A stretch of 64,000 bases of DNA, from assembly GCF_018342065.1 (NCBI RefSeq), contig NZ_JAFDOE010000001.1:1302001-1366000 (forward strand), read 5' to 3'. This document shows, piece by piece, positions 7,303 through 17,988 of the stretch (positions are counted from its first letter, which is position 1; the number at the start of each line of letters is the position of its first letter). The position numbers were made by a program, and so were the translations under genes. The notes below the pieces were generated by a model that did not search any database, was not told the origin of the DNA, and worked only from the letters and a program-made list of their open reading frames with translations. The stretch comes from Citrobacter sp. FP75 (GTDB taxonomy: Bacteria; Pseudomonadota; Gammaproteobacteria; Enterobacterales; Enterobacteriaceae).

Positions 7303-7518
7303 ATGCCACATACTCCAAATTGGTGGGGGTTAATGATCGAAATATACCGATCACATAAAACGTTGTTTGATATTTTTCTGTTAGTTGTCCTCGGCGTAAT
7401 TGTTCGAGTGTTTTACTGGGGAGGGAAGCTGCGAGAATGTTGCGGAGATATTCTCATTGGCACAACAATAATGGCGTTTGCGGCTGCGCACTTGCCTAAC
7501 ATCACTCTTCCTGTTTAG
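7303..7518 (+). CDS. Truncated phage holin-like protein
   Basis: 71 residues; ATG at 7303 follows AGGTGGGGG with a 6-base spacer. Residues 2-10 (PHTPNWWGL) and the two hydrophobic segments (about 19-36 and 48-62) separated by a GGKLRECCGD turn resemble the first two thirds of lambda-S-type holins (compare RxxYxGG...D.t.CA.iA). The family is usually about 100 residues, so the last helix seems lost. It ends 20 bases before the right-end G repeats, as expected for a prophage scrap next to the attachment site. Confidence 0.5.
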   Translation: MPHTPNWWGLMIEIYRSHKTLFDIFLLVVLGVIVRVFYWGGKLRECCGDILIGTTIMAFAAAHLPNITLPV

Positions 7519-7537
7519 GAATTTAGGGTGGAGATTT

Positions 7538-7587
7538 TGGGGGCAAATTTGGGGGCAAAAATGTTCTTGGGGGCATGAATGGGGGCA
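7538..7587 (+). repeat. Four GGGGGCA repeats at island right end
   Basis: TGGGGGCA units begin at 7538, 7550, 7568 and 7580, that is spacings of 12, 18 and 12 bases. Two related units lie at the left end (1047-1065). Regular short repeats directly beside the core site fit arm-type integrase binding sites; the function is inferred. Confidence 0.5.
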
Positions 7588-7589
7588 TC

Positions 7590-7630
7590 GAAAAGGCTGC
7601 ATATGTCTGCATATGGCTGTTAGTGATTCC
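7590..7630. repeat. Right copy of island attachment-like core
   Basis: Matches the left copy at 873-915 with several mismatches and a 4-base gap. It lies between the GGGGGCA repeats and the frmR promoter, so the element entered the region just upstream of frmR. Confidence 0.55.
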
Positions 7631-7685
7631 CCCTAACTCTCTGATATTAAATAAAACTTATATTTTACAATTACATAAAAAATTT

Positions 7686-7708
7686 GATAGTATACCCCCC
7701 TATAGTAT
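7686..7708 (+). promoter_or_regulatory. FrmR operator of frmRA
   Basis: ATAGTATA, six C, TATAGTAT: an inverted repeat split by a C(G)-tract, the type bound by CsoR/RcnR-family repressors, ending 11 bases before the frmR start codon and overlapping the likely -10. FrmR should release it when it reacts with formaldehyde. Confidence 0.8.
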
Positions 7709-7719
7709 CTGGAGGGCGT

Positions 7720-9146
<1,427 letters not shown>

Positions 9147-9315
9147 TTCATCCGCCAGCGGAACTCTCCGTTGGCACTTTCCTGAATTTTTTAGAATGAT
9201 GTTGTGAAAGTGTGACGAATCCGGCGCTTTTCGCGGTAAGCAATCCTGGCGGATTGCCGATGACTATCTAACGGGCGTGTTTTCACGCATAAACCCTACA
9301 AGAGAGTCGACGGTC

Positions 9316-11004
9316 ATGGACAACACAACATCGATGCAGGCCCAGCATAAACTGGGCTTTCTGCATCAAATCCGACTGGTTCCGCTGTTTTCCTCCATTC
9401 TCGGTGGCATCCTTCTGCTTTTCGCCTTAAGTTCCGGGCTGGCGAGCTATTTTCTTATGCAGGCCGATCGCGATCTGCGCGATGTGACCGATGAGATCCA
9501 GGTCAGGATGGGGTTATCTAACAGCTCTAACCACTTGCGCACCGCGCGTATAAATATGATCCATGCCGGTGCAGCGAGCCGTATTGCCGAAATGGACGAT
9601 ATGAAGGCCAATATCGCGGAGGCGGAAAAGCGGATTCAGCAGTCACAGGATGGTTTTAATACTTATCTGTCACGGGCGGTGAAAACAGCCGCCGGAGAAG
9701 CGTTAGACGCCGAACTAAGCGCCAGCTTTAAGGCGTATGTCGACGGTTTGCAACCGATGCTCAAGTACGCCAAAAACGGCATGTTTGAAGCGATCATCAA
9801 CCATGAAAATGAACAGGCCAGGCCGCTGGATTCCGCCTATAACAAGGTGTTGCTGAAAGCGATAGAAATTCGTACCGCAAGGGCGAATCATCTCAGTGAG
9901 CAGGCTCACCAGCGTACGCAACTCGGCATGGCCTTTATGCTGGGTGCATTTGTTCTGGCGCTGGCCTTGACGTTGATGACGTTTATGGTGCTGCGCCGTG
10001 CTGTTATCCATCCGCTGCTGCGTGCAGCCCAGCGTATTGAGCAAATCTCAGCAGGCGATCTGACGATGCCGGATGAACCGACCGGGCGCAGTGAAATTGG
10101 TCGCCTGAGCCATCATCTGCAGACGATGCAGCATTCGCTGGGGAAAACCGTGGGTACCGTGCGTCAGGGGGCGGAAGAAATCTATCGCGGCACTAGTGAA
10201 ATCTCCATGGGGAACACCGATCTGTCCTCACGTACTGAAGAACAGGCGGCGGCGATTGAACAGACGGCGGCCAGTATGGAAGAGCTGACGGCCACGGTGA
10301 AACAGAATGCCGATAATGCGCATCATGCCAGCAAGCTGGCGGAAGATGCTTCCGGTAAAGCCAGTCGGGGCGGCCAGATGGTTTCTGGCGTGGTGCAAAC
10401 CATGGGCAATATATCGACCAGTTCGAAGAAAATCTCCGAAATTACGGCCGTTATCAACAGCATTGCTTTCCAGACTAATATCCTGGCGCTGAACGCGGCG
10501 GTCGAAGCGGCGCGGGCAGGCGAGCAGGGGCGCGGGTTTGCGGTGGTTGCCAGTGAAGTGCGCACGCTGGCAAGCCGTAGCGCCCAGGCAGCAAAAGAGA
10601 TTGAAGGTTTGATCAGCGAATCCGTACGGCTGATTGACCAGGGCTCCGGTGAAGTGGTGGCTGCAGGCAATACCATGACGGATATCGTCGATGCGGTAAA
10701 ACGCGTGACCGATATTATGCTGGAAATTGCCGCAGCCTCCGATGAGCAAAGCCGGGGTATTGTGCAGGTGAGCCAGGCGATTTCAGAGATGGATAAGGTC
10801 ACGCAGCAAAACGCCTCGCTGGTTGAGGAAGCGTCTGCCGCTGCAGCCTCGCTGGAAGAGCAGGCGGCGCGTTTAACCCAGGCGGTCGGCACGTTTCGCC
10901 TGCAGGGTGGCAGCGTGAACAAACGCGTTCCCCTTGCCGCCACGCCGGTTTATTCACCGCCGCCAACGGCAGCATCCCACACCGAGAACTGGGAAACGTT
11001 TTAA
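9316..11004 (+). CDS. trg: Methyl-accepting chemotaxis protein Trg (ribose/galactose receptor)
   Basis: 562 residues from the ATG at 9316, where homology to E. coli Trg begins ([14 protein letters not shown]). Membrane helix near residues 18-42, periplasmic ligand domain, second helix about residues 200-222 ([13 protein letters not shown]), HAMP, then the kinase-control hairpin with [20 protein letters not shown]. Trg senses galactose and ribose through periplasmic binding proteins GBP and RBP. Its place before ydcI is that of trg in E. coli. Unlike the K-12 protein as I remember it, this one has a C-terminal extension ending NWETF, the CheR/CheB docking peptide of Tar and Tsr. Confidence 0.93.
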   Translation: MDNTTSMQAQHKLGFLHQIRLVPLFSSILGGILLLFALSSGLASYFLMQADRDLRDVTDEIQVRMGLSNSSNHLRTARINMIHAGAASRIAEMDDMKANIAEAEKRIQQSQDGFNTYLSRAVKTAAGEALDAELSASFKAYVDGLQPMLKYAKNGMFEAIINHENEQARPLDSAYNKVLLKAIEIRTARANHLSEQAHQRTQLGMAFMLGAFVLALALTLMTFMVLRRAVIHPLLRAAQRIEQISAGDLTMPDEPTGRSEIGRLSHHLQTMQHSLGKTVGTVRQGAEEIYRGTSEISMGNTDLSSRTEEQAAAIEQTAASMEELTATVKQNADNAHHASKLAEDASGKASRGGQMVSGVVQTMGNISTSSKKISEITAVINSIAFQTNILALNAAVEAARAGEQGRGFAVVASEVRTLASRSAQAAKEIEGLISESVRLIDQGSGEVVAAGNTMTDIVDAVKRVTDIMLEIAAASDEQSRGIVQVSQAISEMDKVTQQNASLVEEASAAAASLEEQAARLTQAVGTFRLQGGSVNKRVPLAATPVYSPPPTAASHTENWETF

Positions 11005-11008
11005 CCAT

Positions 11009-11036
11009 AAAGGGACCATAAGGTCCCTTTATTTTT
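11009..11036 (+). terminator. Terminator after trg
   Basis: AAAGGGACC and GGTCCCTTT pair around ATAA and are followed by ATTTTT. It lies between the convergent trg and ydcI. Confidence 0.85.
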
Positions 11037-11050
11037 AACAGTGATAAACA

Positions 11051-11974
11051 TCAAAAAGGAACGGTTTTACGGATTGCAGCGATGAGGATCTGCGCGGCAG
11101 CGGGAAGCTGAACGTCTACGCGGGTCAGAATACCGATTGGCTCGCCGGACCCTTGAGTGGGAACGGGCAGTGACACCAGCGTCGCCTGGCGCAAATCTTC
11201 TCGCACCGCGCCTGAAGGCACAAACCACACGTAGTCGTAATCCACCGTTAGCTGGCGTGACAACGATGCCGATAGTGTTTCAATACAACCACGCGGCAGT
11301 TCACATCCCTGGCTTTGTAGCAGAGCTTCCGCATGCTGCCGCGGAGCGGTTCCTTTTGGTGAAACCACGACCGGCCACTCCATCACCCGGCTTAGCGTGA
11401 TGGTTTCCTGCAATAGCGGGTGGTTAGGACGTACTACCAGCTTGAGTGACTCAAGAAATAATAATTCGTAGTTCAGGCCAACCATTAATTCCGGATCGGC
11501 CATCCGGCCAATGCCGAGGTCGATTTCACCGGATTTTAACCCGGCCAGGATCATCGGGTTGCTCATGGTGGCAACCTGCAGCGTGGTCTCCATTTGCTGC
11601 TTGTGAAACGGACCAATGACAGCGGGAAGAATGCCCAGCGCCGCCGTCGGCAGTGCCCCGATGCGCACGACATCATTATGCGCTTCCTCCCGACGATTTA
11701 ATGCCTGACCGGCGGTATTGAGCGCGTCAAGAACTCTTACCGCATGGGTAAGGAACTGTTCGCCGGGCAGCGTTAGCTGCGCACCAAGGCGACCACGATC
11801 AAAGAGGCGTGTCCCGGTCAGTTGCTCCAGTTCGTTGAGTGTTTTGGAGAGGGCGGGTTGACTCAGATTTAGGGTTTCAGCCGCGCGCCCCAGCGTTCCC
11901 TGTTGGGCAACGGCGACAAAAGTGTGAAGGTGGCGCAAGCGAATACGCTGATTGAACAGAACATTTTTTTCCAT
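11051..11974 (-). CDS. ydcI: LysR-family transcriptional regulator YdcI
   Basis: 307 residues, the length of E. coli YdcI, when started at the ATG at 11974 (MEKNVLFNQRIRLRHL); a longer frame to 12064 adds non-conserved residues and is not favoured, although no strong ribosome site precedes 11974. Residues about 15-75 form the LysR winged HTH (FVAVAQQGTLGRAAETLNLSQPALS is the core), followed by a two-lobed effector domain. YdcI is a pleiotropic regulator linked to pH and stress responses in enterobacteria. It is convergent with trg and divergent from the pyrophosphatase gene, and the 221-base intergenic region should hold both promoters. Confidence 0.93.
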   Translation of the reverse strand: MEKNVLFNQRIRLRHLHTFVAVAQQGTLGRAAETLNLSQPALSKTLNELEQLTGTRLFDRGRLGAQLTLPGEQFLTHAVRVLDALNTAGQALNRREEAHNDVVRIGALPTAALGILPAVIGPFHKQQMETTLQVATMSNPMILAGLKSGEIDLGIGRMADPELMVGLNYELLFLESLKLVVRPNHPLLQETITLSRVMEWPVVVSPKGTAPRQHAEALLQSQGCELPRGCIETLSASLSRQLTVDYDYVWFVPSGAVREDLRQATLVSLPVPTQGSGEPIGILTRVDVQLPAAAQILIAAIRKTVPF

Positions 11975-12195
11975 AAGCGATGTTAAGAACAGAGCCGTAT
12001 CGGTAGCAAGTAGAGTTGTTGGTTTTTGATAACCTGATAGCAAAATATTATTAACATTTATCATGTTTTACTTACAAATAATTTATTTTGCTTATGTTTT
12101 GCACTGCCATCGCTGCGCAGTGGGATCATGGAAGGGAATGAACCCGGTCGTTATACTCTGCCTATTGTTCTTTTCTCATTATAAGGCACTGATTA

Positions 12196-13098
12196 ATGAT
12201 ACATGTAATAGGGCACCTTAACCCCGATAGCGATGCTATTTGCACCGCCGCGATGACCGCTCGCTGGTTGACCTTACGCGGTCAACAGGCAACGGCATGG
12301 CGCGCGGGGGAACCTAACCGCGAAACGCAATTCATCTTTGAGCACGCGGGACTCACGATGCCCGAACTGCTGACGTTTCCGTTGACCGATCTCGATGTCT
12401 GGCTGGTTGATTTTACCGAACCCGCTCAGGGACCGGATTCCCTGGCTGAAAGTAACGTCGTCGGTATCATCGACCATCATCGCCTCGGTGGTTTAGTCAC
12501 CCGTCTGCCGCCGGAAGTGTGGGTTAAACCGGTCGGCAGTAGCGCAACGCTGCTATGGCAACTGATGTCGGAAGAGGAGCGTAGCCAGATCTCTTCCACC
12601 GAGGCCGTTTTGCTGTTGGGGGCTATTTTGAGTGACACTGTCACGCTACGTTCACCCACCACCACGCCTGACGACCGCCAGGCGGTGGACGCATTGACTA
12701 AAAAAACAGGGGTGAGTCTGGAGACGTTCAGTCGCGATCTGCTGTCGGCCAAAACCAGCGTGGAAGGCATGAGTGCCCGGCAGCTTCTGAATAAAGATTG
12801 CAAAACGTTCACAATCCACGGGCATCAGGTCTGCGTGGCACAGCTCGAACTGTACGCGCTGGATCAGGTTGCGCCGGTGCTGGACGATTTGCGTCAGGAA
12901 ATGGTGCGCTATGCGGAAGAAAGCCACGCCGCGCTGGTGGTTCTGATGCTGACGGATATCAACAAGGGTGACACCAGTTTGTGGTTTGCCGGAACGGAGC
13001 TGGCTGACATCGAGCAGCCCTGCATGGTCGAAGGGATGTTAAGCCGCAAAAAACAGATGCTGCCGTGGCTGGAAAGTCATTTAAAACCGCGCCAGTAA
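12196..13098 (+). CDS. ppaC: Manganese-dependent (family II) inorganic pyrophosphatase
   Basis: 300 residues. DHH-superfamily hydrolase: metal ligands in GHLNPDSDAI (His7, Asp11, Asp13), VDFTE (about residue 75), IIDHHR (about residues 95-100), and the phosphate-binding SRKKQ near the C-terminus (residues 286-290). It splits pyrophosphate to phosphate in the cytoplasm, in addition to the unrelated family I Ppa expected elsewhere in the chromosome. It stands alone between ydcI (divergent) and ydcJ. E. coli K-12 lacks it at this locus, so it is an accessory gene of Citrobacter/Klebsiella-type genomes. Confidence 0.92.
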   Translation: MIHVIGHLNPDSDAICTAAMTARWLTLRGQQATAWRAGEPNRETQFIFEHAGLTMPELLTFPLTDLDVWLVDFTEPAQGPDSLAESNVVGIIDHHRLGGLVTRLPPEVWVKPVGSSATLLWQLMSEEERSQISSTEAVLLLGAILSDTVTLRSPTTTPDDRQAVDALTKKTGVSLETFSRDLLSAKTSVEGMSARQLLNKDCKTFTIHGHQVCVAQLELYALDQVAPVLDDLRQEMVRYAEESHAALVVLMLTDINKGDTSLWFAGTELADIEQPCMVEGMLSRKKQMLPWLESHLKPRQ

Positions 13099-13219
13099 GC
13101 TCCGTTCACTGTCTACGTGGGTGGGGGAATTTATGCGGGATCACAGTTTGTAAATTCTTCCCACCGGACTCGGTGGCGTTCTCTACACTCCAGGTAATAT
13201 TCACTGGAGACATGACATT

Positions 13220-14563
13220 ATGGCGAACACCATCACGGCAGATGAGATTCGGGAACAATTTTCGCAGGCAATGTCAGCAATGTACCAGCAGGAAGTCCCA
13301 CAGTACGGCACATTGCTGGAACTTGTTGCTGATGTGAATCTGGCGGTACTGGAAAATAATCCAACGCTGCATGAGAAACTGGCCAATGCGGATGAGTTAG
13401 CGCGGCTGAACGTTGAGCGCCACGGTGCGATCCGGGTGGGTACCGCGCAGGAACTGTCCACACTGCGGCGGATGTTTGCCATTATGGGCATGTATCCGGT
13501 CAGCTATTACGATCTCTCTCAGGCGGGTGTGCCCGTCCACTCTACGGCGTTTCGTCCCATTGACGATGCTTCGCTTTCGCGTAATCCGTTTCGGGTGTTT
13601 ACCTCGTTATTACGCCTTGAATTAATCGATAACGTGGCGTTACGCCAGCGGGCTGCGGAGATCCTCGCCAGACGCGATATTTTTACGCGCCGTTGTCACG
13701 AACTGCTGGACGAGTTTGATGTGCAGGGCGGTTTTACGTCCGTGCAGGCCCAGGAGTTTGTACATGAAGCGCTGGAAACCTTTCGTTGGCATCAACACGC
13801 CACGGTAGATGAAGAGACCTATCATGCGCTGCACAACGAACACCGACTGATTGCCGATGTAGTGTGTTTCCCCGGTTGCCATATCAACCACCTGACGCCG
13901 CGCACGCTGGATATTGACCGCGTGCAGTCGATGATGCCAGAGTGCGGTATTGAACCGAAAATCCTCATTGAAGGGCCCCCGCGTCGTGAGGTTCCTATTC
14001 TGCTGCGTCAGACCAGCTTTAAAGCGCTGGAGGAAGCGGTGCTGTTTGCCGGCGAAATGCGTGGCACCCACACCGCACGTTTTGGTGAGGTAGAACAGCG
14101 TGGTGTAGCGCTGACGCCAAGAGGCCGGGCGTTGTACGACGAACTGCTGAGCAAAGCGGGTACGGGCAAAGATAACCTGACACACCAGTTGCATCTTCAG
14201 GAGGTGTTTAAAGCCTTCCCGGACAGTGAGTTTTTGCTACGTCAGCAGGGACTGGCCTGGTTCCGCTATCGCCTGACCCCGTCGGGTGAGGCGCATCGAC
14301 AGGCGATTCGTCCGGAGGACGATCCGCAGCCGCTGATCGAGCGGGGTTGGCTGGTGGCTCAGCCCATCACCTACGAAGATTTCTTACCGGTGAGCGCCGC
14401 AGGCATTTTCCAGTCCAATCTGGGCAATGAAACCCAGGCACGCAGCCACGGTAATTCCAGCCGCGATGCGTTCGAACAGGCGCTGGGCTGTGCGGTGTAT
14501 GATGAGTTTGCACTGTATCAGGAGGCGCAAGATCGCAGTAAACGACGCTGCGGTTTACTTTAA
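13220..14563 (+). CDS. ydcJ: VOC-superfamily 2-oxoadipate dioxygenase/decarboxylase-like protein YdcJ (HglS family)
   Basis: 447 residues, full length for DUF1338. The family's characterised member, HglS of Pseudomonas putida, converts 2-oxoadipate to D-2-hydroxyglutarate with Fe(II). Candidate metal-ligand positions are seen: RHGAIR (about residue 75), NHLTPR (about residue 224) and GEVEQRG (about residue 290). The role in enterobacteria is not settled. RBS GGAG precedes the ATG. Position between ydcI and opgD matches E. coli except for the pyrophosphatase gene inserted before it. Confidence 0.92.
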   Translation: MANTITADEIREQFSQAMSAMYQQEVPQYGTLLELVADVNLAVLENNPTLHEKLANADELARLNVERHGAIRVGTAQELSTLRRMFAIMGMYPVSYYDLSQAGVPVHSTAFRPIDDASLSRNPFRVFTSLLRLELIDNVALRQRAAEILARRDIFTRRCHELLDEFDVQGGFTSVQAQEFVHEALETFRWHQHATVDEETYHALHNEHRLIADVVCFPGCHINHLTPRTLDIDRVQSMMPECGIEPKILIEGPPRREVPILLRQTSFKALEEAVLFAGEMRGTHTARFGEVEQRGVALTPRGRALYDELLSKAGTGKDNLTHQLHLQEVFKAFPDSEFLLRQQGLAWFRYRLTPSGEAHRQAIRPEDDPQPLIERGWLVAQPITYEDFLPVSAAGIFQSNLGNETQARSHGNSSRDAFEQALGCAVYDEFALYQEAQDRSKRRCGLL

Positions 14564-14756
14564 TCGAATTTACACGGGATTCAGTCTGTTCCCATCGACA
14601 TAAAATATTTTCGATTTTGTACAGATAATCGGCGACCAACAATTGGATTATTAATGAATTTTGTCTAGAGTGAGCGGTCAGAAATGTGCACTCTCTTGCC
14701 GCTGATAAAGACCAGCGCGGGACCATTCACACGACCAGAAGGACTTACTTTCAGGC

Positions 14757-16412
14757 ATGAATCGTAGACGATTTATTAAAGGTTCAATGGCAATGGCCGC
14801 CGTGTGCGGAACCAGTGGTATTGCATCACTCTTTTCCCGTGCGGCCTATGCGGCAGAGTCTGACATTGCAGACGGAAAAACCGTACGTTTTGATTTTTCC
14901 GTACTGCAATCAATGGCCCACGATTTGGCACAGAAACCGTGGGGCGGCGCGCCGCGCGCGTTACCGGATACGCTGGCTAAACTGACGCCGCAGGCTTACA
15001 ACAGCATTCAATACGACGCCGAGCAGTCTCTGTGGAACAATGTTGAAAATCGTCAGTTAGACGCGCAGTTTTTCCATGTTGGCATGGGTTTTCGTCGCCG
15101 CGTGCGCATGTTCTCGGTTGATGACAGTACGCATATGGCGCGTGAGATCCACTTCCGTCCTGAATTGTTCAAATACAACGATGCGGGCGTGGATACCAAA
15201 CATCTGGAAGGGCAAACCGATCTCGGTTTTGCCGGTTTCCGCGTGTTTAAAGCCCCTGAACTGGCTCGTCGCGATGTCGTTTCCTTCCTCGGTGCCAGCT
15301 ATTTCCGCGCCGTAGATGACACCTATCAGTACGGTTTATCGGCGCGTGGCCTGGCAGTAGATACTTACACCGACAGCAAAGAAGAGTTTCCGGACTTTAC
15401 CGCGTTCTGGTTCGAAACGGTCAAACCGGGCGCGACCAGTTTTACAGTGTATGCGCTGCTCGATAGCCCAAGCGTAACCGGCGCGTTTAAGTTTGTGATC
15501 CACTGTGAGAAAACTCAGGTGATCATGGATGTGCAGAACCATGTCTACGCCCGCAAAGACATCAAACAGCTCGGCATTGCGCCGATGACCAGCATGTTCA
15601 GCTGCGGCAATAACGAACGCCGGATGTGCGACACCATTCACCCGCAAATTCACGACTCCGATCGCCTGGCAATGTGGCGTGGTAACGGCGAGTGGATCTG
15701 CCGCCCGCTGAACAACCCGCAAAAACTGCAATTTAATGCCTATACCGATGACAACCCGCGCGGGTTTGGCCTGCTGCAGCTGGATCGTGATTTCTCCCAC
15801 TATCAGGACATTATGGGCTGGTACAACAAGCGCCCAAGCCTGTGGGTCGAACCGCGTAACCAGTGGGGCAAGGGGACCATTGGCTTAATGGAGATCCCAA
15901 CCACCGGTGAAACGCTGGATAACGTCGTCTGCTTCTGGCAGCCGGAGAAGGCGATCAAAGCCGGTGACGATCTGGAGTTCAAATATCGCCTGTACTGGAG
16001 CGCGCAGCCACCAGTGCGTTCGCCGCTCGCGCGCGTGCTGGCAACCCGCACCGGCATGGGCGGATTCCCGGAAGGATGGGCGCCGGGTGAGCATTACCCG
16101 GAAAAATGGGCGCGTCGTTTTGCCGTTGATTTCGTTGGCGGTGATCTGAAAGCCGCTGCGCCGAAGGGCATTGAACCGGTGATTACGCTCTCCAGCGGAG
16201 AAGCGAAGCAGATTGAAATCCTCTACGTTGAGCCGATCGATGGTTATCGGATTCAGTTTGACTGGTATCCAACCTCGGACTCAACCGACCCGGTAGATAT
16301 GCGCATGTTCCTGCGTTGTCAGGGCGATGCAATCAGCGAGACCTGGCTATATCAGTATTTCCCGCCAGCGCCGGATAAACGTCAGTACGTTGACGATCGC
16401 GAAATGCGTTAA
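14757..16412 (+). CDS. opgD: Glucans biosynthesis protein D (OpgD/MdoD), Tat substrate
   Basis: 551 residues, full length. The N-terminus [14 protein letters not shown] followed by a hydrophobic stretch and AYA is a Tat signal peptide, so the folded protein is exported to the periplasm, where the family shapes osmoregulated periplasmic glucan backbones (paralogue of OpgG). The rest is the two-domain beta-sandwich MdoG/OpgD fold, unbroken. A 193-base promoter region separates it from ydcJ. Confidence 0.95.
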   Translation: MNRRRFIKGSMAMAAVCGTSGIASLFSRAAYAAESDIADGKTVRFDFSVLQSMAHDLAQKPWGGAPRALPDTLAKLTPQAYNSIQYDAEQSLWNNVENRQLDAQFFHVGMGFRRRVRMFSVDDSTHMAREIHFRPELFKYNDAGVDTKHLEGQTDLGFAGFRVFKAPELARRDVVSFLGASYFRAVDDTYQYGLSARGLAVDTYTDSKEEFPDFTAFWFETVKPGATSFTVYALLDSPSVTGAFKFVIHCEKTQVIMDVQNHVYARKDIKQLGIAPMTSMFSCGNNERRMCDTIHPQIHDSDRLAMWRGNGEWICRPLNNPQKLQFNAYTDDNPRGFGLLQLDRDFSHYQDIMGWYNKRPSLWVEPRNQWGKGTIGLMEIPTTGETLDNVVCFWQPEKAIKAGDDLEFKYRLYWSAQPPVRSPLARVLATRTGMGGFPEGWAPGEHYPEKWARRFAVDFVGGDLKAAAPKGIEPVITLSSGEAKQIEILYVEPIDGYRIQFDWYPTSDSTDPVDMRMFLRCQGDAISETWLYQYFPPAPDKRQYVDDREMR

Positions 16413-16420
16413 TCGCTATT

Positions 16421-16450
16421 TCTGTGGCTCTCCTGAAGGGGAGTCACAGA
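16421..16450 (+). terminator. Hairpin after opgD
   Basis: TCTGTGGCTCTCC and GGGGAGTCACAGA pair over 13 positions (two G-U) around TGAA. No T-run follows, so it may attenuate or protect the transcript end. Confidence 0.45.
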
Positions 16451-16578
16451 CCGCATTCCTCCTGAAACATTCTGTACGCTATTTACTCGATCCTGTTCGC
16501 ATTTTTCCCTATGTCAAATGGGTAAGCTGAAGGTGTGTATTTCTTCTACACATTTTTGTCCACTAACAGGGAGAAAGT

Positions 16579-16803
16579 ATGTTTCCAGAATACAGAGACC
16601 TCATTTCCCGACTGAAATCCGAGAACCCTCGCTTTCTGTCTTTATTCGAAAAACACAACAGCCTTGATCATGAGATTTCCAGACTGGAAGGTTCGGATGG
16701 TCGGGGATACAGTTTGGATATTGTTCGCCTGAAGAAACAGAAACTTCACCTGAAGGAAGACCTGCTTAAAATATTGCAAAAAGAGAGTGTCAGTGAGAGC
16801 TAA
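16579..16803 (+). CDS. ydcH: DUF465 family small protein YdcH
   Basis: 74 residues, full length. Charged, helical, with the family pattern FPEYRDLISRLKSENPRF then HNSLDHEISRLEG and LKKQKLHLKEDLL; probably a short coiled coil. Function unknown. RBS AGGGAGAAAGT just before ATG. Same place after opgD as in E. coli. Confidence 0.93.
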   Translation: MFPEYRDLISRLKSENPRFLSLFEKHNSLDHEISRLEGSDGRGYSLDIVRLKKQKLHLKEDLLKILQKESVSES

Positions 16804-16828
16804 ATAGCACGACTCTCACTGCTTTATT

Positions 16829-16861
16829 AGGTTTAATGCCTGATTCTCGGGCATTAAACCT
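16829..16861. terminator. Convergent hairpin between ydcH and VOC gene
   Basis: AGGTTTAATGCC and GGCATTAAACCT pair perfectly over 12 bases around a 9-base loop; the right arm overlaps the stop codon of the minus-strand VOC gene. It can serve both convergent genes. Confidence 0.6.
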
Positions 16862-17306
16862 ACAGCTTTTGTGCGATATCCCAGATAAACCCAAAAGGAT
16901 CTTTAACGCGCGCTTTTAAATCCCCCCAGAACATTTCAGCGGGGGCATTCAGTACCGTTGCGCCAGCCTGCACCATTTCATTTACCAACGACGCAACATC
17001 ATCAACGTACATATAGAAAATGAAAGGTGTCGGGGATTCAGTTGTTTGCGGACTTTTCAGATCAGAATCCCAGCCTTCTTTGTTAATCGTAAAGTTCGTG
17101 CCACGGTAGCGAATTCGGGCAAACAGCATCTCACCGTCATCACCTTCCAGTTCTGCAATGGCGACCATGTTCATTGCGCCGGTATAGAAATCAACGGCAG
17201 TTCTGACATTCGGCACGTTAAGCGCGGTGGTCAGCCAGGTGAGTCCTGAACCTTCCCATGGGTGAGTGCGGTTTTCAACGTTATTGAACCAGTTCAATTT
17301 ATTCAT
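16860..17306 (-). CDS. VOC-family (glyoxalase/bleomycin-resistance fold) protein
   Basis: 148 residues from the ATG at 17306, 9 bases after GAGG. Two beta-alpha-beta-beta-beta modules: LTWLTTALNVPNVRTAVDFYTGAM and later FIFYMYVDDVASLVNEMVQAGA, ending VKDPFGFIWDIAQK, the PhnB-like variant. Such proteins range from isomerases to resistance-binding proteins; substrate unknown. It lies convergent with ydcH and divergent from rimL, in a spot where E. coli K-12 has no gene, so it is a lineage-specific insertion. Confidence 0.85.
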   Translation of the reverse strand: MNKLNWFNNVENRTHPWEGSGLTWLTTALNVPNVRTAVDFYTGAMNMVAIAELEGDDGEMLFARIRYRGTNFTINKEGWDSDLKSPQTTESPTPFIFYMYVDDVASLVNEMVQAGATVLNAPAEMFWGDLKARVKDPFGFIWDIAQKL

Positions 17307-17442
17307 TACAGTTTGCCTCACATCTTCTCAAAGTATAAAAATGTTGCCCGTTAGTGCTGGGGATATGTTATCAAAACCTTAAAAAAACACTGTATGAAAA
17401 AACAGGGTTGGCATTTTTTGCACAATCGTAATGGAAAGGAAC

Positions 17443-17988
17443 ATGCCAGAAATTATAACCATTAATGAAACGCTGGAACTGCGTGCGGTCGAAGAGCAAC
17501 ACGTCACGTCATTGCATCAATTGGTGCTCAAAAATAAGTCCTGGCTGCAGCAGTCGCTGAACTGGCCGCAGTTTGTGGAATCCGAGGATGACACCCGCAA
17601 GAACGTGCAGGGCAATATGATGCTGCACCAGCGCGGCTACGCCAAAATGTTCCTGATTTTTGAGCAAGAAAGTGTGATCGGGGTGATCTCATTTAATCAG
17701 ATTGAACCGCTGAACAAAGCAGCCTACATCGGCTACTGGCTGGATGAGGCGCATCAGGGGCAAGGCATAATGTCCCGTGCACTACAGGCGTTGATTCAGC
17801 ATTATGCGCAGCGCGGCGAGATCCGTCGTTTTATCATTAAATGCCGGGTGGATAACCGTGAAAGTAATCAGGTGGCGCAGCGTAACGGCTTCCTGCTGGA
17901 AGGTTGTATGACGCAGGCGGAGTACCTCAATGGTGAGTACCATGACGTGAATCTCTATGCCCGAATCATTGATAACACCTCAGAATAA
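17443..17988 (+). CDS. rimL: 50S ribosomal protein L7/L12 serine acetyltransferase RimL
   Basis: 181 residues from the ATG at 17443, which follows AAAGGA. GNAT fold: substrate-side [15 protein letters not shown]-like block (residues 28-42) and acetyl-CoA site [18 protein letters not shown]. RimL N-acetylates L12 to make L7 in the cytoplasm. The 3' end overlaps convergent ydcK by 9 bases. Confidence 0.92.
   Translation: MPEIITINETLELRAVEEQHVTSLHQLVLKNKSWLQQSLNWPQFVESEDDTRKNVQGNMMLHQRGYAKMFLIFEQESVIGVISFNQIEPLNKAAYIGYWLDEAHQGQGIMSRALQALIQHYAQRGEIRRFIIKCRVDNRESNQVAQRNGFLLEGCMTQAEYLNGEYHDVNLYARIIDNTSE

Noticed and set aside
7161-7358. 65-residue ORF overlapping the holin remnant in another frame
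   Set aside because: No ribosome site, overlaps the better-supported holin-like frame; phenylalanine-rich translation reflects AT content.
7538-7587. CRISPR array
   Set aside because: Units are only 7-8 bases with 12-18 base spacing, only four copies, and no cas genes; fits integrase arm sites better.
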